A DNA stretch of 64,000 nucleotides from an uncultured Eubacteriales bacterium (lineage in GTDB: Bacteria; Bacillota; Clostridia; Oscillospirales; CAG-272), in assembly GCA_905201895.1 (NCBI GenBank), contig CAJKPX010000004.1, forward strand, positions 18,603-82,602. The letters run 5' to 3'. The notes beneath the pieces are model-generated. The model saw only the letters and a program-made list of their open reading frames with translations. It searched no databases and had not been told where the DNA came from. A program made the translations under genes and the position numbers. Every line of letters starts with the position of its first letter. Within the stretch, counting starts at the first letter, position 1. Shown in pieces: positions 33,276 through 42,275 of this stretch.

Positions 33276-34619
33276 TCAGAACGGCAACTTCATTCTTCCG
33301 AGCATTTTCTGTCCTTTTTTGGTCTTTCCCATGTCGCTAAACTGCTTCATCATCTTGAGCATCTGCTCGAATTGGCGAAGCACCTTATTGACCTCCTCGA
33401 CCGACGTTCCCGAGCCTGCCGCGATACGCTTTTTGCGCGAGGCGTTGATAATCTCGGGCTTCGTTCTTTCTCTCGGCGTCATCGCGTGGATGATCGCCTC
33501 GGTGTGTGCCAAAACCTTTTCGTCGATCTTGGCATCCTTCATCGCGCCCGGCTTCATGCCCGGCATCATGGACATGATCTGCTCGAGATTGCCCATGTTC
33601 TTCAGCTGTGCAAGCTGTGCCAGATAATCGTCAAGCGTAAAGGTTTGCTGACGCATCTTCTGCTCAAGCTCTGCCGCCTGCTTCTCATCGTAAGCCGCCT
33701 GCGCCTTGTCGATCAGGGTGAGCACGTCACCCATGCCGAGAATTCTCGACGCCATGCGGTCGGGGTGGAAGGGCTCGATCGTGTCGAGCTTCTCGCCCGT
33801 TCCGACAAACTTGATCGGCTTGCCCGTGACGAAGCGGATCGAAAGAGCCGCACCGCCGCGCGTATCACCGTCGAGCTTGGTCAGGATCACGCCCGTGATA
33901 TCGAGCAGATCGTTGAAGGTTTGCGCCACGTTGACCGATTCCTGACCGATCATGGCGTCAACCGTGAGCAGGATTTCGGCAGGGTTGACCTCTGCCTTGA
34001 TGTTTTTGAGCTCATCCATGAGCACCTCGTCGATCTGCAGTCGACCTGCAGTGTCGATGAATACCATGTCATAGCCCTTTTGCTTTGCATGCTGCAGGCT
34101 CTCCTTTGCGATCTGCACGGGAGAGACCTTATCTCCCAACGTAAAGACCGGAATGTCGAGCTTTTCGCCCACAACCTGCAGCTGCTTGATTGCCGCGGGA
34201 CGGTAAACGTCGCAGGCAACGAGCAGCGGGCGCTTGCCCTGCTTTTTATAGAGACCCGCAAGCTTTGCGGCGTGCGTGGTCTTACCGGCACCCTGCAGAC
34301 CGACCATCATAATAACGGTTGGCGGCTGCGAGGCGATGGTGAGCTTGGATTGCGAGCCACCCATGAGTCGGGTGAGCTCCTCGTTGACGATCTTGACGAT
34401 CTGCTGCGCGGGAAGCAGAGATTCGAGCACCTCAACGCCTACCGCACGATCGGACACGATCTTGATGAATTCGCGCACGACCTTGAAGTTGACGTCTGCC
34501 TCAAGCAATGCGAGCTTGATCTCGCGCATGCCCGCCTTGACGTCTGCCTCGGTCAGTTTTCCTTTATTGCGGAATTTTTTGAATGCATTATTCAGTTTTT
34601 CTCCAAGACTTTCAAACAT
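33276..34619 (-). CDS. ffh: Signal recognition particle protein Ffh
   Basis: A 447-residue SRP54 GTPase that delivers nascent membrane proteins to FtsY. The N domain leads to G1 GLQGAGKTT, G3 DTAGRLQ and G4 TKLDGDTRGG. The M domain is Met-rich (MGNLEQIMSMMPGMKPG) and binds signal peptides and SRP RNA. The ATG at 34619 follows GGGAGG at 8 bases; a GTG at 34625 is less likely. Confidence 0.97.
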   Translation of the reverse strand: MFESLGEKLNNAFKKFRNKGKLTEADVKAGMREIKLALLEADVNFKVVREFIKIVSDRAVGVEVLESLLPAQQIVKIVNEELTRLMGGSQSKLTIASQPPTVIMMVGLQGAGKTTHAAKLAGLYKKQGKRPLLVACDVYRPAAIKQLQVVGEKLDIPVFTLGDKVSPVQIAKESLQHAKQKGYDMVFIDTAGRLQIDEVLMDELKNIKAEVNPAEILLTVDAMIGQESVNVAQTFNDLLDITGVILTKLDGDTRGGAALSIRFVTGKPIKFVGTGEKLDTIEPFHPDRMASRILGMGDVLTLIDKAQAAYDEKQAAELEQKMRQQTFTLDDYLAQLAQLKNMGNLEQIMSMMPGMKPGAMKDAKIDEKVLAHTEAIIHAMTPRERTKPEIINASRKKRIAAGSGTSVEEVNKVLRQFEQMLKMMKQFSDMGKTKKGQKMLGRMKLPF

Positions 34620-34655
34620 AGGCACGTCCTCCCTTCGTCTCGGTTTGCGGCAGGA

Positions 34656-34991
34656 TCAGGAATTGACCGCCTGTGCCAGCTCCTCAACCGCATTTTGAAT
34701 GGTTTGGTCTACCCCTGCGTCACGAAGAAGCACCTGCAGGCGGTCGGCATGCTCTCTCACGCGCCGAAAGCGTGTTGCAAGCCCAAGCTTCTCCTCATAA
34801 AAGCGCAATTCCTCCTCGGCTTTTTTGATCAGCTCCCGAACACCTTGACGCGAGATGCCGATCTCCTGCGCGATCTCGGCAAGCGAGAGGTCGTCATTAT
34901 AATAGAAATCCAGAACGGTGCGCTTTCGCTCCGAAAGGATCTCACCGTAGAAATCCAATAAAAAGCCGATTTTCAGATCTTTTTCAAACAT
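34656..34991 (-). CDS. ylxM: YlxM/p13-family HTH protein
   Basis: A 111-residue helix-turn-helix protein (LAEIAQEIGISRQGVRELIKKAEEEL) that always accompanies ffh in Firmicutes and may modulate SRP. It is the first gene of the operon, 36 bp before ffh, directly downstream of a promoter. Confidence 0.93.
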   Translation of the reverse strand: MFEKDLKIGFLLDFYGEILSERKRTVLDFYYNDDLSLAEIAQEIGISRQGVRELIKKAEEELRFYEEKLGLATRFRRVREHADRLQVLLRDAGVDQTIQNAVEELAQAVNS

Positions 34992-35033
34992 GTTTCTTCA
35001 TCCTGTATCAGGTGTAAAGCAAAATACTTTACA

Positions 35034-35062
35034 AGTATAGCACAGACTTTTGATTTTGTCAA
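35034..35062 (-). promoter_or_regulatory. sigma-A promoter of the ylxM-ffh operon
   Basis: On the minus strand TTGACA (35062-35057), 17 bp, TATACT (35039-35034). Confidence 0.85.
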
Positions 35063-35125
35063 GTGTTTTTTGCGATTTTTTTATATTTATTTCTTTTTCC
35101 GAGCGCGGACGGCAGGTAGCCGAGC

Positions 35126-35941
35126 TCAACCCACGATCAGCTCTGCGAGCGGAATGATTGCGGCGGGCAGAAGGATGGCGGGCATATAGTTCATGATCTT
35201 GAGCTTGGTGACGCCAAGCATATTGAGGGCAAGTCCCATAATCAGGATCGAACCAACACCCGACATGCAGGCGATCACCTCGGTGGAAAGAATGGGGGCT
35301 GCCCAATTGGCAAGCAGGGTGATGCTCCCCTGGAAAACCAGCACGAATGCCGCCGAGAACGCCACGCCGACACCGAGCGAGAGCGAGAAGATAATCGAGG
35401 AAACGAAGTCGAGGATCGACTTCGTGTAGAGCATGCTGTGGTCACCTGTGAGACCGCTGTTAAGCGAGCCGACGATGGTCATGGACCCAACGCAGAACAG
35501 AAGCGAGGCACTCACAAAGCCCTGCGCCACGTTTCCGAAGCGTGCGCGCGCCAGATGCTCCACGCGTTCACCGAGATAACTGATGCCTCGGTCAAGGTCA
35601 AGCAGCTGACCGATCAGTGCGCCGATCGCCATTGAAACGATAATCACAAGCGTGTTCTCTCCCACAAGCTCGCTCATCAGCTGCAAAGGTCTCGAGGGGT
35701 CGCCGACAAAGCTGCCAGAGAGAGCCGCAAGAATCTGACCGTTCACAGCCGCTTTAACCGTTCCCGTGATGCCAATGGCAAGCACGCAGAGTCCCACGCC
35801 CTTGAAAATGCAATCCGAGAGTGCGGAGGAGCGCTCGCTCTTCCCTGCACCGATGAAGCGCTTTATCAAAAGACCGATCGCAGAGCCGCCGATCACGGCA
35901 AGTGCATTGACGATCGAACCCCAAAGCTTGATCTGTTCCAT
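35126..35941 (-). CDS. DUF554 family membrane protein
   Basis: A 271-residue integral membrane protein with seven or so hydrophobic helices and the DUF554 pattern (GSIVNALAVIGGSAIGLLIKR, GSMTIVGSLNSGLTGDHSMLYTKSILDFVSS). Function is unknown; it has been proposed as a transporter. It follows apbE by 50 bp on the same strand, possibly as the last gene of that operon. Confidence 0.9.
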   Translation of the reverse strand: MEQIKLWGSIVNALAVIGGSAIGLLIKRFIGAGKSERSSALSDCIFKGVGLCVLAIGITGTVKAAVNGQILAALSGSFVGDPSRPLQLMSELVGENTLVIIVSMAIGALIGQLLDLDRGISYLGERVEHLARARFGNVAQGFVSASLLFCVGSMTIVGSLNSGLTGDHSMLYTKSILDFVSSIIFSLSLGVGVAFSAAFVLVFQGSITLLANWAAPILSTEVIACMSGVGSILIMGLALNMLGVTKLKIMNYMPAILLPAAIIPLAELIVG

Positions 35942-35991
35942 AGTAGTTTGTTCCGTTTCCTTTATTTACTTGCACTGAATATTATCGGGGA

Positions 35992-36999
35992 TCAGTTTGG
36001 AGTAAAAGCCGTCCCCAGCCCTGCTGTGGTGGTCAGGCTGCCGTCCGATCCGATCAGGATCGCCTCAAAGGAATAAGCCCCCGATCTGTAAAATTCAAGT
36101 GCACGGTCCTTCCCCATTACAAGCAGAGCAGTAGAAAGTGCATCGGCGAGTGCGCCGTCGAAGGTGATGACCGCAACGCTCGAGAGCCCCGACTCGGCGG
36201 GATATCCGCTCGCAGGATCGAGAATGTGATGGTAGCGCTTGCCGTTGACCGTGACGTAACGCTCGTAGTCCCCCGAGACCGAAAGGACCTCCCCTGCCTC
36301 GAGCTGCAGCACGCCAACCGTTGCGCCCGTTGCCTTGGGGTCACGCAGAGCAATGCGAAAGGGCTCGCCGTCGGGCTTTTTACCAAAGGTGGCAACATTG
36401 CTCCCAAAGGTGATCAGTCCGCCCTCGACATTGCTCGACTCCAACAGCTCCAAGAGCGCCTGGATCGCCGCCCCCTTGCCAATGCCGCCGAGATCAAGCG
36501 TCACGGTGGGATCGGTCTTTTCGATGCGTCCCTCGGTGATCTGCACGCGCTCAAAGCCAACGAGTGCAAGTGCCCTGTTGAGCGCCGCATCGGTGGGTAG
36601 CACGCCGCTCTCGCCCGCCGCCTCCCAAAGGTCGATCAAAGGCGTGACGGTGGGATCAAACGCACCGTTCGTTTTTTTTGCAACGTCGAGTGCCGAAGAG
36701 ATCAAAGCCAGCGTGCGCGCATCGGGCGTGTTGAGTCCTTCTGCAGAGGCATTGAATGCCGCGATCTCGCTCGTGCTCTCCCGACGCGACCAAAGGCGGT
36801 CGAGCTCACCGAGCAACGCGCGGCAACCGTCAAAGAGCGCGTTTGCCTTTGCGGTATCCTCCGTGTAGAGCGTAACACCGATCACGGTGTCCATAAAGAA
36901 AAACGCCTCGGTGTGCACGGTGGGGGCTCTGCAGCCCGAAAAGGTCGAAAAAATCAGCAAAATAGCAAGAAAAAGTGAAATGATTGATATTTTTTTCAT
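35992..36999 (-). CDS. apbE: FAD:protein FMN transferase ApbE (lipoprotein)
   Basis: A 335-residue flavinyltransferase that attaches FMN covalently to Ser/Thr of extracytoplasmic flavoproteins. A lipoprotein signal ends in STFSGC (Cys22). Catalytic segments include DLGGIGKGAAIQ, SGDYERY and YHHILDPASGYPAES. The ATG overlaps the stop of the Gx-transporter gene (ATGA, 36996-36999). No FMN-binding acceptor protein is in the window. Confidence 0.95.
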   Translation of the reverse strand: MKKISIISLFLAILLIFSTFSGCRAPTVHTEAFFFMDTVIGVTLYTEDTAKANALFDGCRALLGELDRLWSRRESTSEIAAFNASAEGLNTPDARTLALISSALDVAKKTNGAFDPTVTPLIDLWEAAGESGVLPTDAALNRALALVGFERVQITEGRIEKTDPTVTLDLGGIGKGAAIQALLELLESSNVEGGLITFGSNVATFGKKPDGEPFRIALRDPKATGATVGVLQLEAGEVLSVSGDYERYVTVNGKRYHHILDPASGYPAESGLSSVAVITFDGALADALSTALLVMGKDRALEFYRSGAYSFEAILIGSDGSLTTTAGLGTAFTPN

Positions 37000-37535
37000 A
37001 CGGAGCCTCCCTTTTTCAGAATCGGAGTCAGGCGCGGCACGAGCAGATTGAGCAAAAGTCCCACCGCGCTGCCAAAGATCACCGAGGCGATCAGAAGCAC
37101 GGGCAGATAGGACAGGATCACAGATGTGCCGAACAAAAGGGACGCCGCTATAATCTGTCCGCAGTTATGCGCCGCGGCGGAGAGGATCGAGGTGCCGAGA
37201 AAGCTGAGTCGCCTGCCAATCCGAGAGAGCAACAGGAGCATCAGATAGGAGAGCAGCCCTCCCATTGCCGAAAAAAAGAGCGAGGTGACCGTTCCGAACA
37301 GCAGCCCCATCAAAAGGATGCGCGTGGCAGAGATCACGGCGGCGTCGAGCTTGGAAAGCCCGAAAAAGGCAACCAGGACCACGAGATTTGCAAGCCCCAG
37401 GCGGAAGCCCGGGAGCGGAATGATCAAGCCGATCGGCAAAAGCACCTCAAGATAGGAAAGAATCATGGCAAGCGCAGTCAGAATCGCATTGAGTGCCACG
37501 CGTCTCGCACGCTTATCCTGCGACGAAATCGACAT
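36996..37535 (-). CDS. Gx transporter family (Hpre_diP_synt_I) membrane protein
   Basis: A 179-residue protein with five or six helices (LGLANLVVLVAFFGLSKLDAAVISATRILLMGLLFG). Annotated elsewhere as 'heptaprenyl diphosphate synthase component I' or Gx transporter, it resembles small ECF-type S components. It is encoded between a NusG-II protein and ApbE, a grouping seen repeatedly with extracytoplasmic flavin redox systems. It overlaps both neighbours (23 bp and 4 bp), so translation is coupled. Confidence 0.88.
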   Translation of the reverse strand: MSISSQDKRARRVALNAILTALAMILSYLEVLLPIGLIIPLPGFRLGLANLVVLVAFFGLSKLDAAVISATRILLMGLLFGTVTSLFFSAMGGLLSYLMLLLLSRIGRRLSFLGTSILSAAAHNCGQIIAASLLFGTSVILSYLPVLLIASVIFGSAVGLLLNLLVPRLTPILKKGGSV

Positions 37536-37884
37536 TTCTGTCCCCTCCCTTCACGGTCAGCGTCACGCCTGCAGGAGCGCAGAGGATCGTTTCGCCGCTC
37601 CTTGAAATCGAGCCGCTTCGGTAACATACGCCGTCGCGGCAATTGCTCTCCAGAACGTATGCCGTACCGTTCTCGATCACAACCGTGAGGGTGACCTCAC
37701 GCGAGGTGACGGTGAGTGTTTGAGATTTGGAGAGCAAATAGGACGTGCTGCCCTCGGGCGTTGTAATCACCAATACGGTAGCGTTGGGGCGGCAAAGGAC
37801 AGGAATGAGGATCATGGCGAGTGCAACGAGCAGAACAAGCAGCAGAACGGCAACGTCCTGCCACGTGATTTTCGTTTGAAGCAT
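37513..37884 (-). CDS. NusG domain II-containing protein
   Basis: A 123-residue membrane-anchored protein: one N-terminal helix (VAVLLLVLLVALAMILIPVL) then an extracytoplasmic NusG-II-like beta domain with two cysteines in ESNCRDGVC and a third later in ILCAPAG. The ATG at 37884 follows GAGGAGGGG. It is first in the operon with the Gx transporter and apbE, and by association part of an extracytoplasmic flavin or electron-transfer module. Confidence 0.88.
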   Translation of the reverse strand: MLQTKITWQDVAVLLLVLLVALAMILIPVLCRPNATVLVITTPEGSTSYLLSKSQTLTVTSREVTLTVVIENGTAYVLESNCRDGVCYRSGSISRSGETILCAPAGVTLTVKGGDRNVDFVAG

Positions 37885-37918
37885 GCAATCCCCTCCTCTC
37901 GGCAATTCTATCTATAAT

Positions 37919-37947
37919 ATTATATCAACTATTGCGCCCGAAAGCAA
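37919..37947 (-). promoter_or_regulatory. sigma-A promoter of the NusG-II/Gx/apbE operon
   Basis: On the minus strand TTGCTT (37947-37942), 17 bp, TATAAT (37924-37919). Confidence 0.7.
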
Positions 37948-37971
37948 GAGAAAAATAAAAAATGTTTTGTG

Positions 37972-38000
37972 TTGACATCACGGGCGAATTGTGCTACAAT
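37972..38000 (+). promoter_or_regulatory. sigma-A promoter for the isomerase/epimerase gene
   Basis: TTGACA (37972-37977), 17 bp, TACAAT (37995-38000), 48 bp before the ATG at 38048. Confidence 0.85.
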
Positions 38001-38047
38001 ATTCCTGTTGGAAATATCACGATTAAACAGACAAAGGAGAACAGATC

Positions 38048-38884
38048 ATGAATCCATATCAGATCGGTCTTGCGGTTTCGCCCTCGTTCGGTTTTTCAAC
38101 CGAGGATTGCTTTGCACATCTGAAGCAGCATGGCTTTGAGGCAACCTTCACAGGGTTGGGCACCCCCGAGGAACTCGACGTTTGGGCAGAAAAATGCGCT
38201 CAAAACGGTCTTTTTTATAGCTCGATCCACGCCCCCTTCAAGCGATCCGCCGCTATGTGGGAGGATACGCTCGACGGTGACGAGGGTGAGCGCGAGCTTT
38301 ACGCGAGCATTGACGCCTGCGTGCAGGTCGGTGCGCCGATCGCCGTTGTGCACCCCTTTATCGGATTCGACAAGCATACGCCTACCCCGATGGGTCTGAC
38401 CCGTATGCGCCGCGTTGCCGAGTACGCCGCGAAGAAGAATATCAAGGTGGCAATTGAGAACGTGGAGGGCGAGGAATACCTCGACTACCTCATGGCAGGT
38501 CTGCGTGACTACGGTTCGATCGGCTTTTGCCTTGACACGGGTCACGAAATCTGCTACAACCGCGGACGCGATCTGCTCCGCGACTACGGCGACCGCCTGT
38601 GCTATCTGCACATCAACAGCAACGTTGGCATCACCTCCCCCGAGGGGATCATCACCTACAAGGACGATGCGCATATGCTTCCCTTTGACGGCAAGGCAGA
38701 CATGGAATTTTTGGTTGAGCGTCTCAAAAAGCATCAATACAACGGTGTTTTGATGATGGAGCTTTCGCGCAGAAATCACACAGACCGCCACACCAACGAT
38801 CGCTACATCGCCATGGAGCCCGACGAATACCTCGCCGCAGCAGCCGCACAGATCAAGCGTTTGCGCGAGATGATGGAGCAATAA
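38048..38884 (+). CDS. Sugar phosphate isomerase/epimerase-like TIM barrel protein (paralogue)
   Basis: A 278-residue xylose-isomerase-like TIM barrel. Metal-ligand candidates are Glu in AIENVEG, Asp/His in CLDTGHEICYN, His in YLHINSN and Glu in MMELSRRNH. It is a clear paralogue of 10569-11354 with a slightly longer C-terminus. It is transcribed alone from a strong promoter and ends at a terminator; AAAGGAG precedes the ATG. The substrate is unknown. Confidence 0.86.
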   Translation: MNPYQIGLAVSPSFGFSTEDCFAHLKQHGFEATFTGLGTPEELDVWAEKCAQNGLFYSSIHAPFKRSAAMWEDTLDGDEGERELYASIDACVQVGAPIAVVHPFIGFDKHTPTPMGLTRMRRVAEYAAKKNIKVAIENVEGEEYLDYLMAGLRDYGSIGFCLDTGHEICYNRGRDLLRDYGDRLCYLHINSNVGITSPEGIITYKDDAHMLPFDGKADMEFLVERLKKHQYNGVLMMELSRRNHTDRHTNDRYIAMEPDEYLAAAAAQIKRLREMMEQ

Positions 38885-38902
38885 TTTTACTTTTTTGATA
38901 AA

Positions 38903-38949
38903 GAACGGTGCCTTATGCAGCTTGCATCCGAGGCACCGTTCTTTTTTTC
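38903..38949 (+). terminator. Terminator after the isomerase/epimerase gene
   Basis: GAACGGTGCCT (38903-38913) pairs with AGGCACCGTTC (38931-38941), followed by seven Ts. Confidence 0.92.
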
Positions 38950-39031
38950 ATAAGAACAACGAACATAAAAACGAACGCTTTTGCTCCTTCGGCATAAAAT
39001 GGTATCAAGACAAACCGAAGGAGGGCTAAAA

Positions 39032-39481
39032 ATGAACGTAGAGCAGCAATCCGATTATACTCCGAGCGTGGGCGAGGGTGCCTTGATTGTCCACGTGACC
39101 ACCGCACGCGGCTCCATTCCGCTCGAGGGTGCGCAGGTGCTGGTGCGTGCATACGGAGACGACGGCGCGGAGGGGCGCGGTGACGTGATCACGTCAGTCA
39201 TTACGGGACGCGACGGAAACACATCTCGCATTTCTCTGCCCGCCCCTGCCCGTGCCGATTCGCTCAAGCCAAGCGCAAACGGCGTTGCGCCCTTTGCATC
39301 CTATATTGTGGAGGTCTTTCTGGAAGGCTATTTTGCGCAGAATTATATTAACGTGCCGATCTTTGACGGGATCACCGCCATCCAACCCGCCGATATGATT
39401 CCGCTCTCCGAGAATGACAAAACCGACTCGCGCACACCCGACGGAGAACGATTTTTTGAGTCCTCCGCCCCCGATCTTTGA
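39032..39481 (+). CDS. Carboxypeptidase-regulatory-like beta-sandwich protein, spore-locus type
   Basis: A 149-residue protein with no signal peptide. GALIVHVTTARGSIPLEGAQVLVRA resembles transthyretin-like or carboxypeptidase regulatory domains used for surface adhesion. GAAGGAGG precedes the ATG at 39032. It is followed closely by two peptidoglycan-binding-domain genes in the same direction, probably one operon. Absence of a signal fits assembly inside the mother cell onto a forespore surface, which is inference. Confidence 0.75.
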   Translation: MNVEQQSDYTPSVGEGALIVHVTTARGSIPLEGAQVLVRAYGDDGAEGRGDVITSVITGRDGNTSRISLPAPARADSLKPSANGVAPFASYIVEVFLEGYFAQNYINVPIFDGITAIQPADMIPLSENDKTDSRTPDGERFFESSAPDL

Positions 39482-39529
39482 TCTCTTATCGAGCATCCTC
39501 ACAAAATTTCAAGGGAAGGAAAATTTACC

Positions 39530-40927
39530 ATGCCGCAATTACCGATCATTCCCGAAACCATCACGGTGCATCTCGGTCCACCCGACAGCGAGGCGGAAAA
39601 CGTGACGCTCCCCTTTCTCGACTACGTTGCAAACGTGGCGTCGAGTGAAATCTATCCCACCTGGCCCGAGAGCGCCATCCGCGCCAATATGTACGCGCAG
39701 ATTTCCTTTGCGCTAAACCGCGTCTACACCGAATATTACCGCACGCGCGGCTATGATTTTGATATTACCAATTCGACAGCCTTTGACCAGTATTTTGTAA
39801 AGGGACGCGATATTTTCGGCAATATCCGCGAAATCGCGGGCGATCTGTTCAATAACTACATCCGCCGCGTTGGCAACGTGGAGCCGCTCTTTGCGCAATA
39901 CTGCAACGGCACTACGGTGACCTGCAACGGACTTTCGCAATGGGGCTCGGTGGAGCTTGCAAATCAGGGGCTCACGCCTTACGAAATTCTGACCTACTAC
40001 TACGGCAACGACATTGAGCTGATCCGCGACGCACCGATCCAAAACGCCACCGAGAGCGCGCCCGACGTGCCTCTGCGCCTCGGACTTGCAAACGATGCGG
40101 TGCGCACGCTCCAGATTCGGCTCAATCGTATCTCCTCAAACTTCCCCTCCATCCCAAAAATTGCCGCCACCGACGGTATTTTCGGCACCGACACCGAGGA
40201 AGCAGTGCGCCGCTTTCAGGAAATTTTCAACCTCACGCCCGACGGCGTGGTGGGAAAATCAACCTGGTATCGCATCCAGAACGTCTATATCGGAGTTAAG
40301 CGCCTCACCGACCTCAATTCCGAGGGCATCACGCTCGACGAGGTGACCGATCAATATCCGGGAGTGTTGCAGCTCGGGGACACGGGCAACGCCATACTCA
40401 ATCTGCAATTTTTTATCGCCTATCTCTCGCAATTTTACGAAACGATCCCGCCCGTTGCCATCGACGGCGTGTTCGGGGAGTCGACCCGCGCGGCCGTGGA
40501 GGCGGTGCAGCGTACCTTCGGGCTTCCCGTTGACGGCATCGTGGGTGAGCGGACGTGGCATGAGCTCTATCGCGCCTACGTTGGGATCGTCAACACGATT
40601 CCGCTCGAATACGTGGAAGGCTACACGGTGCCCTACGGCGGAGTTCCGCTTCGTATCGGTGCCGATTCGGAGTCGGTGCGCCTGCTTCAGGAATATCTCA
40701 ACTATATCGCACGCACCTACACCGAAATTCCCGTGACCAATCCCACCGGATATTTCGGTCCGCGTACGCAGGAGGCTGTGCTCGCGTTTCAGAGCCGCTT
40801 CGGGATCACGCCGACAGGGGTGGTCTCCGCCACCACGTGGACCGCGATCACCGAGCTCTATAACGCCCTCTACAAGGGAATGGAGCTGCAGGACGGTCAG
40901 TTTCCCGGCTTTGCTGTTGGCAGCTGA
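39530..40927 (+). CDS. SpoIID/LytB-like protein with three peptidoglycan-binding domains (spore cortex-lytic type)
   Basis: A 465-residue protein. The N-terminal half resembles SpoIID/LytB glycan-cleaving proteins (SEIYPTWPESAIRANMYAQ, CNGLSQWGSVELANQGLTPYEIL). Three PG_binding_1 domains follow (DGIFGTDTEEAVRRFQ, DGVFGESTRAAVEAVQ, TGYFGPRTQEAVLAFQ). No signal peptide is visible. I recall closely similar proteins annotated as spore cortex-lytic or peptidoglycan-binding in Clostridia. The stop lies 15 bp before the next gene. It is probably a sporulation-phase cell-wall protein. Confidence 0.83.
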   Translation: MPQLPIIPETITVHLGPPDSEAENVTLPFLDYVANVASSEIYPTWPESAIRANMYAQISFALNRVYTEYYRTRGYDFDITNSTAFDQYFVKGRDIFGNIREIAGDLFNNYIRRVGNVEPLFAQYCNGTTVTCNGLSQWGSVELANQGLTPYEILTYYYGNDIELIRDAPIQNATESAPDVPLRLGLANDAVRTLQIRLNRISSNFPSIPKIAATDGIFGTDTEEAVRRFQEIFNLTPDGVVGKSTWYRIQNVYIGVKRLTDLNSEGITLDEVTDQYPGVLQLGDTGNAILNLQFFIAYLSQFYETIPPVAIDGVFGESTRAAVEAVQRTFGLPVDGIVGERTWHELYRAYVGIVNTIPLEYVEGYTVPYGGVPLRIGADSESVRLLQEYLNYIARTYTEIPVTNPTGYFGPRTQEAVLAFQSRFGITPTGVVSATTWTAITELYNALYKGMELQDGQFPGFAVGS

Positions 40928-40942
40928 CGGAAGGAGGAACCC

Positions 40943-41482
40943 ATGCCCATGCATCAGAACCACGCCGTTGCCGTGGAAAATCTGCAACGCTATCTGCGTC
41001 GCCTTTCCTTTGGAGAGCCCACCATCCCCGATCCGCCCGTGGATGGGATTTTTGAAGCACGTACCGAGGAGGCGCTGCGCGAGTTTCAGCGCCTGCGCGG
41101 TCTTCCGATCACGGGACGCGCCGACCGTGACACATGGGAGCGGCTCTATGAGGACTACCGTGCCGCACTTGCCCTCGGCGTTCAGCCGCAGCGGATCGCA
41201 CTCTTTCCGCTCACACCCGACGGCTATCTGCTCACTCCCGGAAGCCGCGGCTTTGCCGTGACCGCTTTGCAATACATGCTTCGCGAGCTTCATCACCATT
41301 ACAAGGAATTGACCGACCTGCCCCAAACCGGCGTTTACGATGCCGACACCGATCGCGCCGTTCGCTTATTTCAGCGTCGAAACGGTCTCGTCGAGAACGG
41401 AGCGGTGGGACTGCTCACCTGGAACGCGCTGACCGACCAATACAATCTCTTCTTTTTCCGCTCCGAGCAGGATATTTTTTAG
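40943..41482 (+). CDS. Peptidoglycan-binding domain protein (two PG_binding_1 domains)
   Basis: A 179-residue protein of two PG_binding_1 repeats (DGIFEARTEEALREFQRLRGLPITG and TGVYDADTDRAVRLFQRRNGLVENG) with no catalytic or signal region. GGAGG precedes the ATG at 40943. It follows the SpoIID-like gene by 15 bp and probably works with it at the spore wall. Confidence 0.83.
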   Translation: MPMHQNHAVAVENLQRYLRRLSFGEPTIPDPPVDGIFEARTEEALREFQRLRGLPITGRADRDTWERLYEDYRAALALGVQPQRIALFPLTPDGYLLTPGSRGFAVTALQYMLRELHHHYKELTDLPQTGVYDADTDRAVRLFQRRNGLVENGAVGLLTWNALTDQYNLFFFRSEQDIF

Positions 41483-41529
41483 GAGTCCTGCAAAGCCTTC
41501 AAAAAACGTTGCAGTTCAACGTCACATAA

Positions 41530-41573
41530 GAAAAAACCGCTTCTCCGTCACGTTTTCGTTCGGGGAGCGGTTC
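41530..41573 (-). terminator. Terminator after the second phosphatase gene
   Basis: On the minus strand AACCGCTCCCCG pairs (one mismatch) with CGGAGAAGCGGTT and is followed by TTTTC. It may also end the plus-strand peptidoglycan-binding operon, though the T-tract is weaker there. Confidence 0.75.
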
Positions 41574-41584
41574 CTTCGGTTGTA

Positions 41585-42232
41585 TTAAACGATATTTTTG
41601 GGAAGCGTGCTGGCGATATCCCCCTGATGCGCGTCATAGCCATAGCAGACGATGCGGTGACTGCCGTCATCCTCGTATTCAATGATTGAAACCGACGCGT
41701 TCGGGCAAAACGGCACGCGGAACGCCTCGTCAAGGGAGTATCCGTACCATTTACATGCCATCATACGCACTGGCGTTGCATGCGTGAAAACCGCGATGCA
41801 CTCACCGCGGTGCTTTTGGAGAAGTCGGTCGATCTGTCCGTTCACACGCTCGTACAGATCAGCAACGCGCTCACCGTGATCGGGATGCGCATGCCCAATA
41901 TTTTGCCGCCACATACCGTAGCTTTCCGGAAAAAGTGTGTCGAGATCGTCAAAGCGCTTCCCCTCCCAATCCCCCGCAAAAATCTCGCGGAAGGAGGGCT
42001 CGCGCGTGATCTGAAGTCCGTGCACCTCGGCGGTCGGTCTTGCAGTATCATAGGCACGTGAGAGGTCGCTTGCATAGACCGCATTGATCGGGTAATCCTT
42101 CAAAAAAGCAGCCGTGCGTCGCGCCTGCTCGCGCCCCTTTTCGGTCAGCGCGGTTTCGCCCTGTCCGATAAAGCGCTGTGCTACGTTGCCCTCGCTTTGT
42201 CCGTGTCGCACAACAATCAAGGTGGTGCTCAT
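41585..42232 (-). CDS. Histidine phosphatase family protein
   Basis: A 215-residue phosphoglycerate-mutase-like phosphatase. Catalytic motif VVRHGQSEGN at 8-17, then ASDLSRAYDTARPT, acid/base Glu in REIFAGDWEG, and the second His in VFTHATPVRM. It follows nnr by 69 bp on the same strand. The closest general resemblance is to GpmB/PhoE/CobC-type phosphatases; the substrate is open. AAGGAG-like bases precede the ATG at 42232. Confidence 0.9.
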   Translation of the reverse strand: MSTTLIVVRHGQSEGNVAQRFIGQGETALTEKGREQARRTAAFLKDYPINAVYASDLSRAYDTARPTAEVHGLQITREPSFREIFAGDWEGKRFDDLDTLFPESYGMWRQNIGHAHPDHGERVADLYERVNGQIDRLLQKHRGECIAVFTHATPVRMMACKWYGYSLDEAFRVPFCPNASVSIIEYEDDGSHRIVCYGYDAHQGDIASTLPKNIV

Positions 42233-42275
42233 GTCATTCTTCTCCTTTTTGTTTTCCGTCTTTTTCAGGTTCGGT

